A DNA stretch of 64,000 nt, taken from positions 124,001-188,000 of the forward strand of contig NZ_JBEQWH010000001.1 of the NCBI RefSeq assembly GCF_047501175.1, given 5' to 3'. Shown here one piece after another: positions 54,236 through 62,573 of the stretch. This DNA is from Methanoprimaticola sp047501175. Lineage in GTDB: Archaea; Thermoplasmatota; Thermoplasmata; Methanomassiliicoccales; Methanomethylophilaceae. Within the stretch, counting starts at the first letter, position 1. Every line of letters starts with the position of its first letter. The notes under the pieces were generated by a model. It saw only the letters and a list, made by a program, of their open reading frames with translations, searched no databases and was not told the origin of the DNA. The position numbers were made by a program, and so were the translations under genes.

Positions 54236-54868
54236 ATGATTCCCGAGGAATGCAGGTGCAGGTTGCTCGAACTGATTAGGTACATAGGCGATCTGCATCA
54301 GGAGATAAGTTCTGAATGGGAATCATATGCGGCGTCTAACAACATAGAGCAGGTCAATCTGAAGAATAAGAAGGTTTGCGACATTCTAACGGAACGTTCG
54401 ATAATCGAGGAGATCGAAGAATATCGTAGATTCTTGAACAAGATCGATTTCAACGAATTGTTCGTTTCGTACAATCAACCGGATTTCGAGACCAAGAGCA
54501 GAGTCAAGATGGCAAACTCCATCGAGGATAAGATCGACAGGTACAATGGACGCGAACATAAGGGAAAAGTGTCGATCAACAAGTGTTTCAACGACCTCTA
54601 CGGAATAAGGGCGATCATAAACGTTGAGGCGACACACGAAGAGATATAGGATGTTCTATCTGGTCTGGACAATCTTCGGTGCGTCGATTCTTCGAAAAAG
54701 GATAAGGATGGGAAGTTGATATACATCGCAACGCACGTCTACTTCAAAGGCAGGGGCAACGAGTCGTTCAGATGGGAGTTGCAGATCTGGCAGGATCGTT
54801 TCCGTAAGTCCAACTATGAGTCCCATCTCAAGTATAAGCAGGAGTATACGGTTTGGGAGGGGGAATGA
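54236..54868 (+). CDS. RelA/SpoT-domain protein (toxSAS-like) split by an in-frame TAG
   Basis: Read through the TAG at 54647-54649 (codon 138), the gene encodes 210 residues ending in TGA at 54866. Before the TAG, residues 1-137 give a helical N-terminus, a K-x-x-N-S-I-x-x-K-I core and L-Y-G-I-R-A-I (121-127). After it come Y-I-A-T-H (163-167) and W-E-L-Q-I-W (180-185), which resemble the Y-R-S-x-H and E-I-Q-I-R motifs of (p)ppGpp-type synthetases. Homology is thus continuous in one frame. Termination at the TAG would give a 137-residue fragment without these motifs. Size and the Panacea neighbour suggest a toxic small alarmone synthetase. Lower GC than neighbours. A nonsense mutation is the alternative to UAG readthrough. 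Confidence 0.75.
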
Positions 54869-54871
54869 AAG

Positions 54872-55654
54872 ATGGTGATACACTACATCATACTCAGCAG
54901 TTCCTACTCGACCCGTTCGCGCATAGCGTTGCACAGGCCATACCACGGGAGGATAGACTATTCCGAGGTCGGTCCCATCGTCTCCAGGATCGAGGGATGT
55001 TTCGGAGGCGCGACAGTCCAGATGGGGGTCCATATCATGCAGACCCGGTCCGATGACTGGGAGTCCGTCACGGAGGAGGATCCCTATTTCAAAGGCGTCA
55101 GGGTCATCGATTCTGTGGATGAGTTCATACGGCTGATCAAGATGGACGAGTTCCTGAGGGGGGTGGACGTGGCCAAATACATCCTCAAGACCGTCCCCTG
55201 CACGCACACGCGCGTCAACAAGCTGACTTACATGTGCTATGCGGACTACCTCTGCAGTACCGGCAGACGGATGTTCACGGATGACATATATGCGTTCACA
55301 TACGGTCCCGTGGTTGAAACGGTATGGGACAGTCTGAAGGAGTTCGGGCATTCCGGAAGGGTGATCGCGTACAATGAGGAACTTGACGACAGTACGCAGA
55401 TGGACATCTCGCCGAGCAGGATGTCCATTCGCAGTCGTATATTGTTCGCGGCGAACGGTGCTGAGATCCTTCATAGCATAGATGCCACTTTGAGAAGATT
55501 CGAGGATTTTCCCACAGGCGAGCTTGTGGACCTGACGCATCGCGAGATGACTCCATGGTCACTGACTGACCGGAGCTATAAATTCTCTAGGATCTCGGAC
55601 GATCTCATCCTTGACTATCATCGCAATGAGTTGCCCTGGTTCACAGGTCAGTGA
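54872..55654 (+). CDS. Panacea (DUF4065/SocA-like) antitoxin-like protein
   Basis: The product is 260 residues. Residues about 97-230 match the Panacea domain: V-A-K-Y-I-L, T-R-V-N-K-L-T-Y-M-C-Y-A-D-Y-L, D-D-I-Y-A-F-T-Y-G-P-V-V-E-T-V-W, and L-V-D-L-T-H-R-E-M-T-P-W-S. The first 95 residues are a separate domain I cannot name. Panacea proteins are antitoxins for many unrelated toxins, including toxic alarmone synthetases. The gene begins 3 bases after the RelA-like stop with GGGAGGGGGAA in front, as expected for a toxin-antitoxin operon with the toxin first. Confidence 0.8.
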   Translation: MVIHYIILSSSYSTRSRIALHRPYHGRIDYSEVGPIVSRIEGCFGGATVQMGVHIMQTRSDDWESVTEEDPYFKGVRVIDSVDEFIRLIKMDEFLRGVDVAKYILKTVPCTHTRVNKLTYMCYADYLCSTGRRMFTDDIYAFTYGPVVETVWDSLKEFGHSGRVIAYNEELDDSTQMDISPSRMSIRSRILFAANGAEILHSIDATLRRFEDFPTGELVDLTHREMTPWSLTDRSYKFSRISDDLILDYHRNELPWFTGQ

Positions 55655-55995
55655 TTGTCGACACTGTGCATATGGCGGGTCGCCGCTTTGCGATCGTCAC
55701 AGTGATGCATGCCCACACTAGTTGTTCTGACGTGGTTTCGGTCCGTGGGATACTGACTGAGCGGAAGGTAGCATCTCGGGATGCGCGGCAGCCTCCGGAT
55801 GCGGAACTCCCATGCATCGACGTCCAGCCGCTCCGATACCGTGTAGCTCTTCGGGATGAAACGGTTGGTCTCGTTGTCCACACGTCCGATGTATATGCGG
55901 TCGGATACGGGATGCTTCCTACCGGGCACCCGTCTGCTCGTTCCCTCGTAGAGGTATGTGTACCTTCCCTTGATTACGCGGACGATGTATGCCAT
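55648..55995 (-). pseudogene. truncated transposase remnant (IS1634/IS4-like N-terminus)
   Basis: Only the first ~55 residues (Y-I-V-R-V-I-K-G-R-Y-T-Y-L-Y-E, R-I-Y-I-G-R-V-D-N-E-T-N-R-F-I-P-K) look like the start of an IS1634-family transposase. The catalytic DDE part is missing and the rest of the frame has no match. No intact terminal repeats are seen. It marks past mobile-element activity beside the RelA-Panacea pair. Confidence 0.55.
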
Positions 55996-56181
55996 GGGGT
56001 TGCAGTATCATCTTTGAATATTAAGCATGATTGCCGTCAGCGAAACGATGTCGATGTAGTTACCACGGAACATACAAACGTATCAGATTATGTCATTCAA
56101 TTGTGGTTTTTCCATATAGTTTTAAATACACAATCGTGACCTCACCCGTTTCACGGGAAGGGGCCGAGGAGAGTGAGAAGA

Positions 56182-57120
56182 ATGACCATGATCAAGTATC
56201 AGCACGTGGACCGCATCGACTCCGACAACACCGACGGGCTCCTCGACGGGACCTGTCACATCTATCCGAAGATGGACGGCTCCAACATGTGCGCCTATCT
56301 CGAGGACGGGAAGGTCTGCACCATGAGCAGGAACCGCGTCATAGAGGTCCCCGAGCCCTTCGCGAGGTTCGTGGAGGGCAACCCGGGGATCGGGGAGCTC
56401 CTCCGGGCGTTCCCGGGACTGAGGCTCTACGGGGAGTGGATGGTGCCCCATACCATCCGTTCCTATGTGGGGGAGACCTGGAACCGCTGGTTTGTCTTCG
56501 ACGTGACCGCGGAGGACGGGGATGCCGCATACGCGTATGAGTTGGACGGGGAGCGGAGGGTCCTGGAGGTCGCCGGGAGGACGTACATCCCCTATGAGGA
56601 GTACGAGCCGATCCTGAGGTCGTACGGGATCGACAGCATCCCGCCGATCGCGATCGTCGAGAACCCCACGATGGAGGTCCTAGGAAGGATGGCGGACGAG
56701 GATGCCACGTTCATGATGGCCGAGGGCTCCGGAGAGGGGATCGTCGTCAAGAGGTACGACTTCGTCAACAGGTACGGGAGGACCGAGTGGGCGAAGGTGA
56801 TAAACTCCGAGTACTCCCGGAAGAGGATCGTCAGGTGCAACCGCGGCGAGGGCACCATCGAGAGGGACATCACGGACAGGTACGTCACCCCGGACCTGGT
56901 GTCGAAGGAGTGCGCGAAGATCGTCGAGGCCACCGGTACCGACAGCGGCATCCAGGGGAGGCTGCTCAGCACCGTCTACCATTGTCTGGTGACGGAGTTC
57001 ATGTGGGACGCGGTGAAGAGGTTCGGGAACCCCACCGTGGACTTCAAGGCCCTGAGGAGAGAGTGCGACATAGCCGTGAAGGAGGCCCGTCCGGAGATCT
57101 TCGGACTGAGGCTCGTCTGA
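56182..57120 (+). CDS. RNA ligase (Rnl2-like nucleotidyltransferase)
   Basis: This 312-residue protein has the nucleotidyltransferase motif I Y-P-K-M-D-G-S-N with the adenylated lysine (about residue 32), motif III-like W-F-V-F-D-V, motif IV G-E-G-I-V-V-K-R-Y and motif V W-A-K-V-I. Family members seal nicks or ends in RNA with ATP. A short helical C-terminal domain follows. The start at 56182 has GAGGAGAGTGAGAAG upstream. Neighbours are mobile or defence-like genes, so a role in RNA repair after damage is plausible. Confidence 0.82.
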   Translation: MTMIKYQHVDRIDSDNTDGLLDGTCHIYPKMDGSNMCAYLEDGKVCTMSRNRVIEVPEPFARFVEGNPGIGELLRAFPGLRLYGEWMVPHTIRSYVGETWNRWFVFDVTAEDGDAAYAYELDGERRVLEVAGRTYIPYEEYEPILRSYGIDSIPPIAIVENPTMEVLGRMADEDATFMMAEGSGEGIVVKRYDFVNRYGRTEWAKVINSEYSRKRIVRCNRGEGTIERDITDRYVTPDLVSKECAKIVEATGTDSGIQGRLLSTVYHCLVTEFMWDAVKRFGNPTVDFKALRRECDIAVKEARPEIFGLRLV

Positions 57121-58549
57121 ACGGGGACGCGTCCGGCGTGAAACGGAACTCCGCGCCGGATGCCGACAAACCATTTGTCCCGGGTCGGAACCCGGGACGT
57201 CTCCACTCGCGCTCCATGGAGTCGATGAATGCGGATGCGAACAGGGGATAGTGCTCGAGGCCATCCTCGTCCACGTGTACATCCCCCCTCTCGAACATTA
57301 TGCGGCGCTCCACCTGGGGATAGCGGGAGACCTTGGATATGGACGGTGCGGACCGATCCTTATCGGACTTGACCTCGATAACCGCCAGTTCCAGACCCAG
57401 TTCGATGACGAAGTCCAGCTCCATCATGTCACTTCCGCTGTTCACCCTGTAGTAGTGCAGGGCATGACCGGCCTTCATCAGGCATTCCGCCACCGCATTC
57501 TCCATCAGCGCCCCCATGTTGAAACGGTCGTCCCCGTCGTACACGGCGACCATCGCCCTGTTCCCCATCATGTTTATCAGCATACCGGTGTCGGACATGT
57601 ACACACGGAACTGGTCACGATCGCTGTTCGTCTCCAGCGGGATATCGAGGGACCTCAGGCGATGACAGTAGTTCCCTATCCCGGACCTCTCGATCCAGAG
57701 CATGTTGTCGGAGTACATCCTCGCCGCGGACCTGGATCCGCTGCCGTCCACTCTGGAGTACATGAACTTCTTGTTGGTGTCGGACAGCTGGGACGGGATG
57801 GAATCGAGGCATCTGGCTATCTTCATTCCATTGACCCCGTCGTTGTACTTCATCATGTCCTGACGGTCGGTCTCGATTATGTCCGACACGATGGATGATG
57901 CGGACGAGTAGTTCCCTTCCTTCACGAATTGGGAGACGGCGGCGGGCATTCCGCCGACGATCATGAAGTCCCTGAAATGGCCGTTCAACGCGTCGAGGTA
58001 CGCTGTGCCGAGAGGTTCCTTGTTTTTGATCTTCGAACGTATCTCGTCGATGATCCCGTCCGTGATGTCCCTGGCCCACAGGAACTCCTCGAAGTCGAGG
58101 GAGTACATGCGCATGTGCTCCTCGTACCCGACAGGGAGGACTGGCATCCTCCCGTCCTTCGGATCGTGCACGACATCTATCAGCGATCCGGACGCTATGA
58201 CATCGTAGCGGCCGTCCAGAGAGAACGACTTCAGGGACTCCCTGGCTCTGGGACAGCTCTGGATCTCGTCCATGAAGATGATCGTCTTATGGGGGACTAG
58301 GTCCATGAATCCGCGGTACACTCCGATCGCCTTGATGATGGAGTCCGCGTCGAGGCTTCCGGAGAATGCGTTGCGCATCATCTCGTCCTTGCTAAGGTCC
58401 ATGTAGATGTAATGCTCGTAGTTTTCTCTGGCGAACAGATCGATGATGAAGGTCTTCCCCACCTGGCGCTGCCCCTTCACCAGCAGGCATTTGTGGCCTT
58501 TGCGGGTTTTCCAGTCCAGCAGCCTCTGGTAGGCTTTCCTCCTCAACAT
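57044..58549 (-). CDS. AAA_14/DUF4143-type ATPase, divergent copy
   Basis: The product is 501 residues. The P-loop is G-Q-R-Q-V-G-K-T (about 27-34), Walker B T-I-I-F-M-D-E-I-Q-S-C-P-R-A, and sensor V-I-A-S-G-S-L. The C-terminal PD-(D/E)XK-like pair is E-L-D-F-V-I-E and L-A-V-I-E-V-K-S. The family match ends near Y-P-L-F-A-S-A-F-I-D (about DNA 57230). The last ~60 residues cross a hairpin and the convergent RNA ligase gene and may be non-conserved. Upstream lies a set of repeats and an 18-base palindrome. It belongs to the same broad family as the copies at 5148 and 62574 but is not a close paralogue. Confidence 0.8.
   Translation of the reverse strand: MLRRKAYQRLLDWKTRKGHKCLLVKGQRQVGKTFIIDLFARENYEHYIYMDLSKDEMMRNAFSGSLDADSIIKAIGVYRGFMDLVPHKTIIFMDEIQSCPRARESLKSFSLDGRYDVIASGSLIDVVHDPKDGRMPVLPVGYEEHMRMYSLDFEEFLWARDITDGIIDEIRSKIKNKEPLGTAYLDALNGHFRDFMIVGGMPAAVSQFVKEGNYSSASSIVSDIIETDRQDMMKYNDGVNGMKIARCLDSIPSQLSDTNKKFMYSRVDGSGSRSAARMYSDNMLWIERSGIGNYCHRLRSLDIPLETNSDRDQFRVYMSDTGMLINMMGNRAMVAVYDGDDRFNMGALMENAVAECLMKAGHALHYYRVNSGSDMMELDFVIELGLELAVIEVKSDKDRSAPSISKVSRYPQVERRIMFERGDVHVDEDGLEHYPLFASAFIDSMEREWRRPGFRPGTNGLSASGAEFRFTPDASPFRRASVRRSPDGPPSRLCRTLSSGP
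57178..57197. terminator. hairpin inside the 3' tail of the ATPase frame
   Basis: TCCCGGGT-CGGA-ACCCGGGA is a perfect 8-base stem, 58 bases after the RNA ligase stop. It may end RNA ligase transcription and lies within the extra C-terminal codons of the opposite ATPase frame. Confidence 0.5.
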
Positions 58550-58582
58550 GCCAGCGATATGGTTGCGATATGATATGAATTT

Positions 58583-58656
58583 TTATTAGCTGAATTATCT
58601 GCATCAATGCAGAAAAATCAGCTGATTTTTCAGCATCAATGCAGGTTTATTAGCTA
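58583..58656 (-). repeat. direct and inverted repeats upstream of the 57044-58549 ATPase
   Basis: TTATTAGCT lies at 58583-58591 and near 58648-58656, GCATCAATGCAG at 58601-58612 and 58633-58644, and the perfect 18-base palindrome AAAAATCAGCTGATTTTT at 58613-58630. They begin about 35 bases before the ATPase start codon. Confidence 0.8.
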
Positions 58657-58737
58657 ATATTTCAGCATAACATATGATGCATACTGCTTGGGCCCATCCG
58701 CATAAGGGCCGCCCCCGTGGCTGGGGGCGGATGGGGG

Positions 58738-60492
58738 TCAGAGGTTCTCCGCGACCCACTTCTGGACGGCCTCGGAGACCGTCCTGATGTTCTCGGCATC
58801 GAGCATGTTTGACAGTCCAGCCATCTCCACGGCCTGCACGTAACCGTGAACGCCGTTCTGCTCGGTAAGAGCCAGATACACGGATTCCGCATGCCCGTAG
58901 TCCTCGGACGCCATGACGAACAGCTCCAGCGCGTTCATCGCTGACGTGACGTAACTGACGTAGTACATCGGGATGTCGAACAGGTGGTGGACGCTCTGCC
59001 ATGTGTATCCTGCTCCGAGGCCGTACTTGTCCCTGGTGACCCCGTGCTCCTTGGCCATCTCGGAGTATGTGGATGTGAGCATCTCGACCGTGAGCTCGGT
59101 GCCTTCCGCCTCCGTCTCGTAGGCCCACAGCTCGAACTCGGAGTACAGCGCACCCGTGACGACCACGCCGCTCATTGTCGAGAGCTGTGCGGCGACGAGC
59201 GCCCTGCCGTCATCCCCGAAGACCCTCTCGGCATTGACCATCACCAGTGCCTCCAGTCCCTGGGAGTGGATCTCGCTGACGTCGTAGCAGGTCGAGGGGC
59301 TCAGGTTCAGTCCGAAGTTCGCCGAATGCCCGAACTCGTGGGTGACGGTCATCGGTGTGCTCCAGTCTTTCGGCATGACGTACATCAGTGAGCCGTGGTT
59401 CACGGGGAGGTCGGTGGAGTATCCCATGTCGAGCTGTCCGTCGACCGATTCCACATATAACGTGCCGTTGCGGACCATCCAGTCCAGGTATGCTTCGTAC
59501 TCAGGTCCGAGGTCCTCGATCACCGGCGATATCGCCTTGACGATGTCGTCGCATCCCATGTCCTTCAGGTCGCCCAGGGTGTCGGACGACAGCGTGTCAT
59601 CCTCGGATATGACGGCCTTCACGTATGTCCATGTGTCGAAGGCCGGTCCGAGGTTTCCGATCATCGTCTTGGCCTGTTCAGGGGTGTACTCCCTGCCGTA
59701 TTCGTCCACGTACTCCATGTCGGCGTAGCAGTGGTATCCGTGCGTCTCCGCCAGGTCGTTGTTCACGCCCACGAGGTCTATGTAGACCTCGGTGGCATCG
59801 TCCATCTGGAGGCGATAGACGTTCCCGCAGATCAGGGTCCTCTCTTCATCGGTGAGAGTGGTGCTCTCCTTCGCCGATGCGATCGTCCATGTGTTCCCGT
59901 CCCCGTCGGTCCAGCTGTACTCCTTGGCCATTATGGCATCGTATTCCGCAGCGAGCCTCGTGGACTCCTGGCTCAGCGACCTCTGCTCGTCCGTCAGGTC
60001 CACGTATCCGAGATATTCGGAGGTACTCTTCCCGAAGGATTCCACGACATCGGTGACCGTTCCCGAGTGATCCCCGTCCAGGGCGTCCCTGATGTCCGAT
60101 CTGAACATGTCCTCCGCATCGTCCAGAGCGGATTTCCAATCGACGTATTGCTCATTCATGCCGAGCGGGTCGAAGCAGTAGTCCAGGTAGGCGAACCAGT
60201 ACTGTTGGACGACCTTGTGATATGCTTTGAACGCATCTTCCGTCGCATCGACGACGTCAGATGATTGGGACGATGCATCGTCCGCGATGGAATCGAACCT
60301 TTCCATAACGACGGAGAACTCGTCGATGGCCTCCTGTGCGGTCTTGTATGTGCGGTCCTCGTCGGTCATCTCCGTGGGGAAGACGCGCATCCCGTCGTCC
60401 TCGTCCTGTCCGTAGAGGGCGAACGAGCATGCCAGGAGGACCGCTATCACGACCGCCGCGGCGGCGATCGTCGCGATGTTGGATCTCTTCAT
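58738..60492 (-). CDS. membrane-anchored M3-type zinc metallopeptidase
   Basis: The product is 584 residues. One N-terminal membrane helix (about 8-28) is followed by an extracellular helical domain. The zinc motif T-H-E-F-G-H-S-A-N-F (near residue 390) has the third ligand Glu in E-I-H-S-Q-G-L-E-A-L about 25 residues later, as in oligopeptidase F/M3 proteins. It probably digests peptides outside the cell. It is not clearly linked to its neighbours. Confidence 0.82.
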   Translation of the reverse strand: MKRSNIATIAAAAVVIAVLLACSFALYGQDEDDGMRVFPTEMTDEDRTYKTAQEAIDEFSVVMERFDSIADDASSQSSDVVDATEDAFKAYHKVVQQYWFAYLDYCFDPLGMNEQYVDWKSALDDAEDMFRSDIRDALDGDHSGTVTDVVESFGKSTSEYLGYVDLTDEQRSLSQESTRLAAEYDAIMAKEYSWTDGDGNTWTIASAKESTTLTDEERTLICGNVYRLQMDDATEVYIDLVGVNNDLAETHGYHCYADMEYVDEYGREYTPEQAKTMIGNLGPAFDTWTYVKAVISEDDTLSSDTLGDLKDMGCDDIVKAISPVIEDLGPEYEAYLDWMVRNGTLYVESVDGQLDMGYSTDLPVNHGSLMYVMPKDWSTPMTVTHEFGHSANFGLNLSPSTCYDVSEIHSQGLEALVMVNAERVFGDDGRALVAAQLSTMSGVVVTGALYSEFELWAYETEAEGTELTVEMLTSTYSEMAKEHGVTRDKYGLGAGYTWQSVHHLFDIPMYYVSYVTSAMNALELFVMASEDYGHAESVYLALTEQNGVHGYVQAVEMAGLSNMLDAENIRTVSEAVQKWVAENL

Positions 60493-60515
60493 GGGGATGT
60501 CATCGGGATGTGTAC

Positions 60516-61268
60516 TTAATAGGGAACGGGAGCGGTGCCGATGCCAAGGGTCCCGAAGTCCTCATCGCGGGATGTCCAGCTGAGGAGGGGTATGCCGTAC
60601 TCCTCTGCGATCATCCCGACATCGTTCCTTCTGGATTGCGACAGATCCCTGTCGTCGATGATGGCACAGATCCTGGGGGTCACATGCCGCAGCTCTTCGC
60701 GCATGAACACCATGCGCGCCATGCTCTGGACATCTGGGCTGGTTATCGACTGCAGCAGTGTCGGGGCGTCCGTGATGCGCCTGGATATTGTGAAGTCTAC
60801 GGTCAGGCTCACACCGCTGCGACCGGTGAAGCGCACATCCCGCACTCCGGGAACGGATCTAGAGCCCAGCCAATCGCCCACGTCCGACTGGAACATCGAT
60901 TTGCTCCTCGGGCTCGCCAGGATGTGCATGTCCGTGATGCGCATGATCGCATTGAGGAGGTCGTTCTTTTTGGATGCGAAGGACAGCGGGTCGTTCGGCC
61001 TCACATCGACATACAGCGAGCCATCATCGGATTCGGATACACCGTTCACGTTGAGTATGGTCTCCAATATCCTTTTGCGCCTGTCCGTGTCCATGGGGCA
61101 ACCGCTCTGCTCGAGATTCATTATGGTGTGGCCGTCATCCGTCAGCCGTATCCTGTCACCGGACTTGATCGCGTATATCTGTATCCCATCATTGTGTCTG
61201 TCCATGAACGGGGTGTTTATCTCCACGGCATCGTCGTCGATGGGACGGATGACGGTGTTGTCGCGCAT
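60516..61268 (-). CDS. DUF1828/DUF1829 family protein
   Basis: This 250-residue protein shows the DUF1828 pattern (A-V-E-I-N-T-P-F-M-D-R-H-N-D-G-I-Q-I-Y, L-T-D-D-G-H-T-I) and then DUF1829 (K-K-N-D-L-L-N-A-I-M-R-I, V-D-F-T-I-S-R). Homologues usually begin about 12-15 residues earlier. The upstream in-frame codons do encode such residues (V-K-V-L-I-D-E-Y-W-N-W) but contain no ATG, GTG or TTG before a TAA. Function is unknown; the family occurs in mobile and defence regions. Confidence 0.75.
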   Translation of the reverse strand: MRDNTVIRPIDDDAVEINTPFMDRHNDGIQIYAIKSGDRIRLTDDGHTIMNLEQSGCPMDTDRRKRILETILNVNGVSESDDGSLYVDVRPNDPLSFASKKNDLLNAIMRITDMHILASPRSKSMFQSDVGDWLGSRSVPGVRDVRFTGRSGVSLTVDFTISRRITDAPTLLQSITSPDVQSMARMVFMREELRHVTPRICAIIDDRDLSQSRRNDVGMIAEEYGIPLLSWTSRDEDFGTLGIGTAPVPY

Positions 61269-61606
61269 CCAGTTCCAGTATTCGTCTATGAGAACTTTGA
61301 CATCGTCGATCAGACATATTCGGATTCCTCTCGATTATTATGCAGTGGATTGCGGTTTTATGATATCAAAATGACTATTGATATTATATGGACTCATGAG
61401 GTATGAACATAGGGGGTGTTCATACCAGAGTGAATTTTCTGCTTTGGATCATTGATAGTTTATTTTTTGAAAGTTAGATGATCTGATTGAGGCTGGGCTG
61501 TGGATGTTTGGTTATAAGCAACTCATTGCATCAATCATGGTATCAGGAGAGGTCACGGTTCGTGGTCTGATTAGAGTTTATATCATCCTTCGATAATGAT
61601 ACCGTG
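61269..61606. other. intergenic region between divergent DUF1828 and HARE-HTH genes
   Basis: The left 45 bases look like unannotated N-terminal coding sequence of the DUF1828 protein. A long inverted repeat lies at 61400-61426. The TATA of the rightward gene is at 61578-61585. Nothing else is identifiable. Confidence 0.5.
61400..61426. promoter_or_regulatory. 27-base inverted repeat
   Basis: GGTATGAACA (61400-61409) and TGTTCATACC (61417-61426) are perfect 10-base arms around TAGGGGG. It may be an operator for the divergent genes or an RNA hairpin. Confidence 0.6.
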
Positions 61607-62521
61607 ATGTATACGGGCTTGAAACTTTCGGAACTCATCCTTTCTGAAACAAAAATCCCGATGGGGGCCGAGCAGATATGGGCGTATGCTGTTGAGAAAG
61701 GGTATGACAAACAATGTGGGGTGTCTGGTAAGACTCCTTGGCGTACCCTTCAGGCACAGATGTATGTCAATATCCGTGATAGGTCGGACTCTAAGTTCGT
61801 CCAAGTATCATCCAAGCCTCCGATGTTCGGATTAAAGGACTTGACCTATGTACGCAATATCGAACCAAAGGAAAAGTCTACTAAGTTCAGGGAGCGTGAT
61901 CTACATCCGCTTCTTGTTGCATATCTTGATGGAGATCAGCGTTTCAAGGGGCATACCAAGACGATACATCACGAGAACTCTACCAAGTCTAAGAAAAATT
62001 CTGAGAAATGGATGCACCCCGACCTGGTTTCGGTTCATTTTCCATTTGAGGACTTGGATGGGGATACTGTGGAACTTGCCAGAAATTGTGGGCAGTCCAG
62101 TACAACTCTATATTCGTTCGAGATGAAAATATCTATCACGGGGTCGAATGTGAGGGAGTATTTCTTTCAGGCCGTTTCCAATTCTAGTTGGGCGAATGAG
62201 GGCTATCTCGTGGCACTCGAGTATTCAGAGGAAGCATTGGAGCAACTATCCCGTCTATGTCCGTCCTTTGGGATTGGAGCCATACGGCTTAATGTGTCCG
62301 ACGTACACCAATCAGAGGTATTGATATCTGCTAGTGAAAGGGAATTTTTGGATTTTGGAATCATTGACGATCTATTGGTGATAAATCATGATTTCAAGAA
62401 TTTTATCAGATCAATCAATGACTCGATGAAGACACAGCGCATTATAAAGACGGACTATGACATCGTAATGTCTGATGAAGATCTCAATGAGTATCTGGCT
62501 CAGAAGAATATCAGCATATGA
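61607..62521 (+). CDS. HARE-HTH protein of HrgA type
   Basis: The product is 304 residues. The N-terminal HARE winged helix is E-L-I-L-S-E-T-K-I-P-M-G-A-E-Q-I-W-A-Y-A, K-T-P-W-R-T-L-Q-A-Q-M-Y-V-N-I-R. A domain like HrgA/PD-(D/E)XK relatives follows, with L-H-P-L-L-V-A-Y-L, M-H-P-D-L-V-S and L-Y-S-F-E-M-K-I. HrgA-like proteins accompany restriction systems, and HARE domains bind chromatin or modified DNA. Markedly low GC compared with the window suggests transfer. TATA at 61578-61585 implies a leaderless mRNA starting at the ATG at 61607. Confidence 0.75.
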   Translation: MYTGLKLSELILSETKIPMGAEQIWAYAVEKGYDKQCGVSGKTPWRTLQAQMYVNIRDRSDSKFVQVSSKPPMFGLKDLTYVRNIEPKEKSTKFRERDLHPLLVAYLDGDQRFKGHTKTIHHENSTKSKKNSEKWMHPDLVSVHFPFEDLDGDTVELARNCGQSSTTLYSFEMKISITGSNVREYFFQAVSNSSWANEGYLVALEYSEEALEQLSRLCPSFGIGAIRLNVSDVHQSEVLISASEREFLDFGIIDDLLVINHDFKNFIRSINDSMKTQRIIKTDYDIVMSDEDLNEYLAQKNISI

Positions 62522-62573
62522 TGCAGAGGTCAACTACGGCTTGATTTTGCGATCTTCCCGTTCGATACGATGC

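Noticed and set aside
61400..61426. NikR operator
   Set aside because: The half-sites resemble GTATGA/TCATAC but the spacing is 13 instead of 16, and no nickel gene is adjacent.
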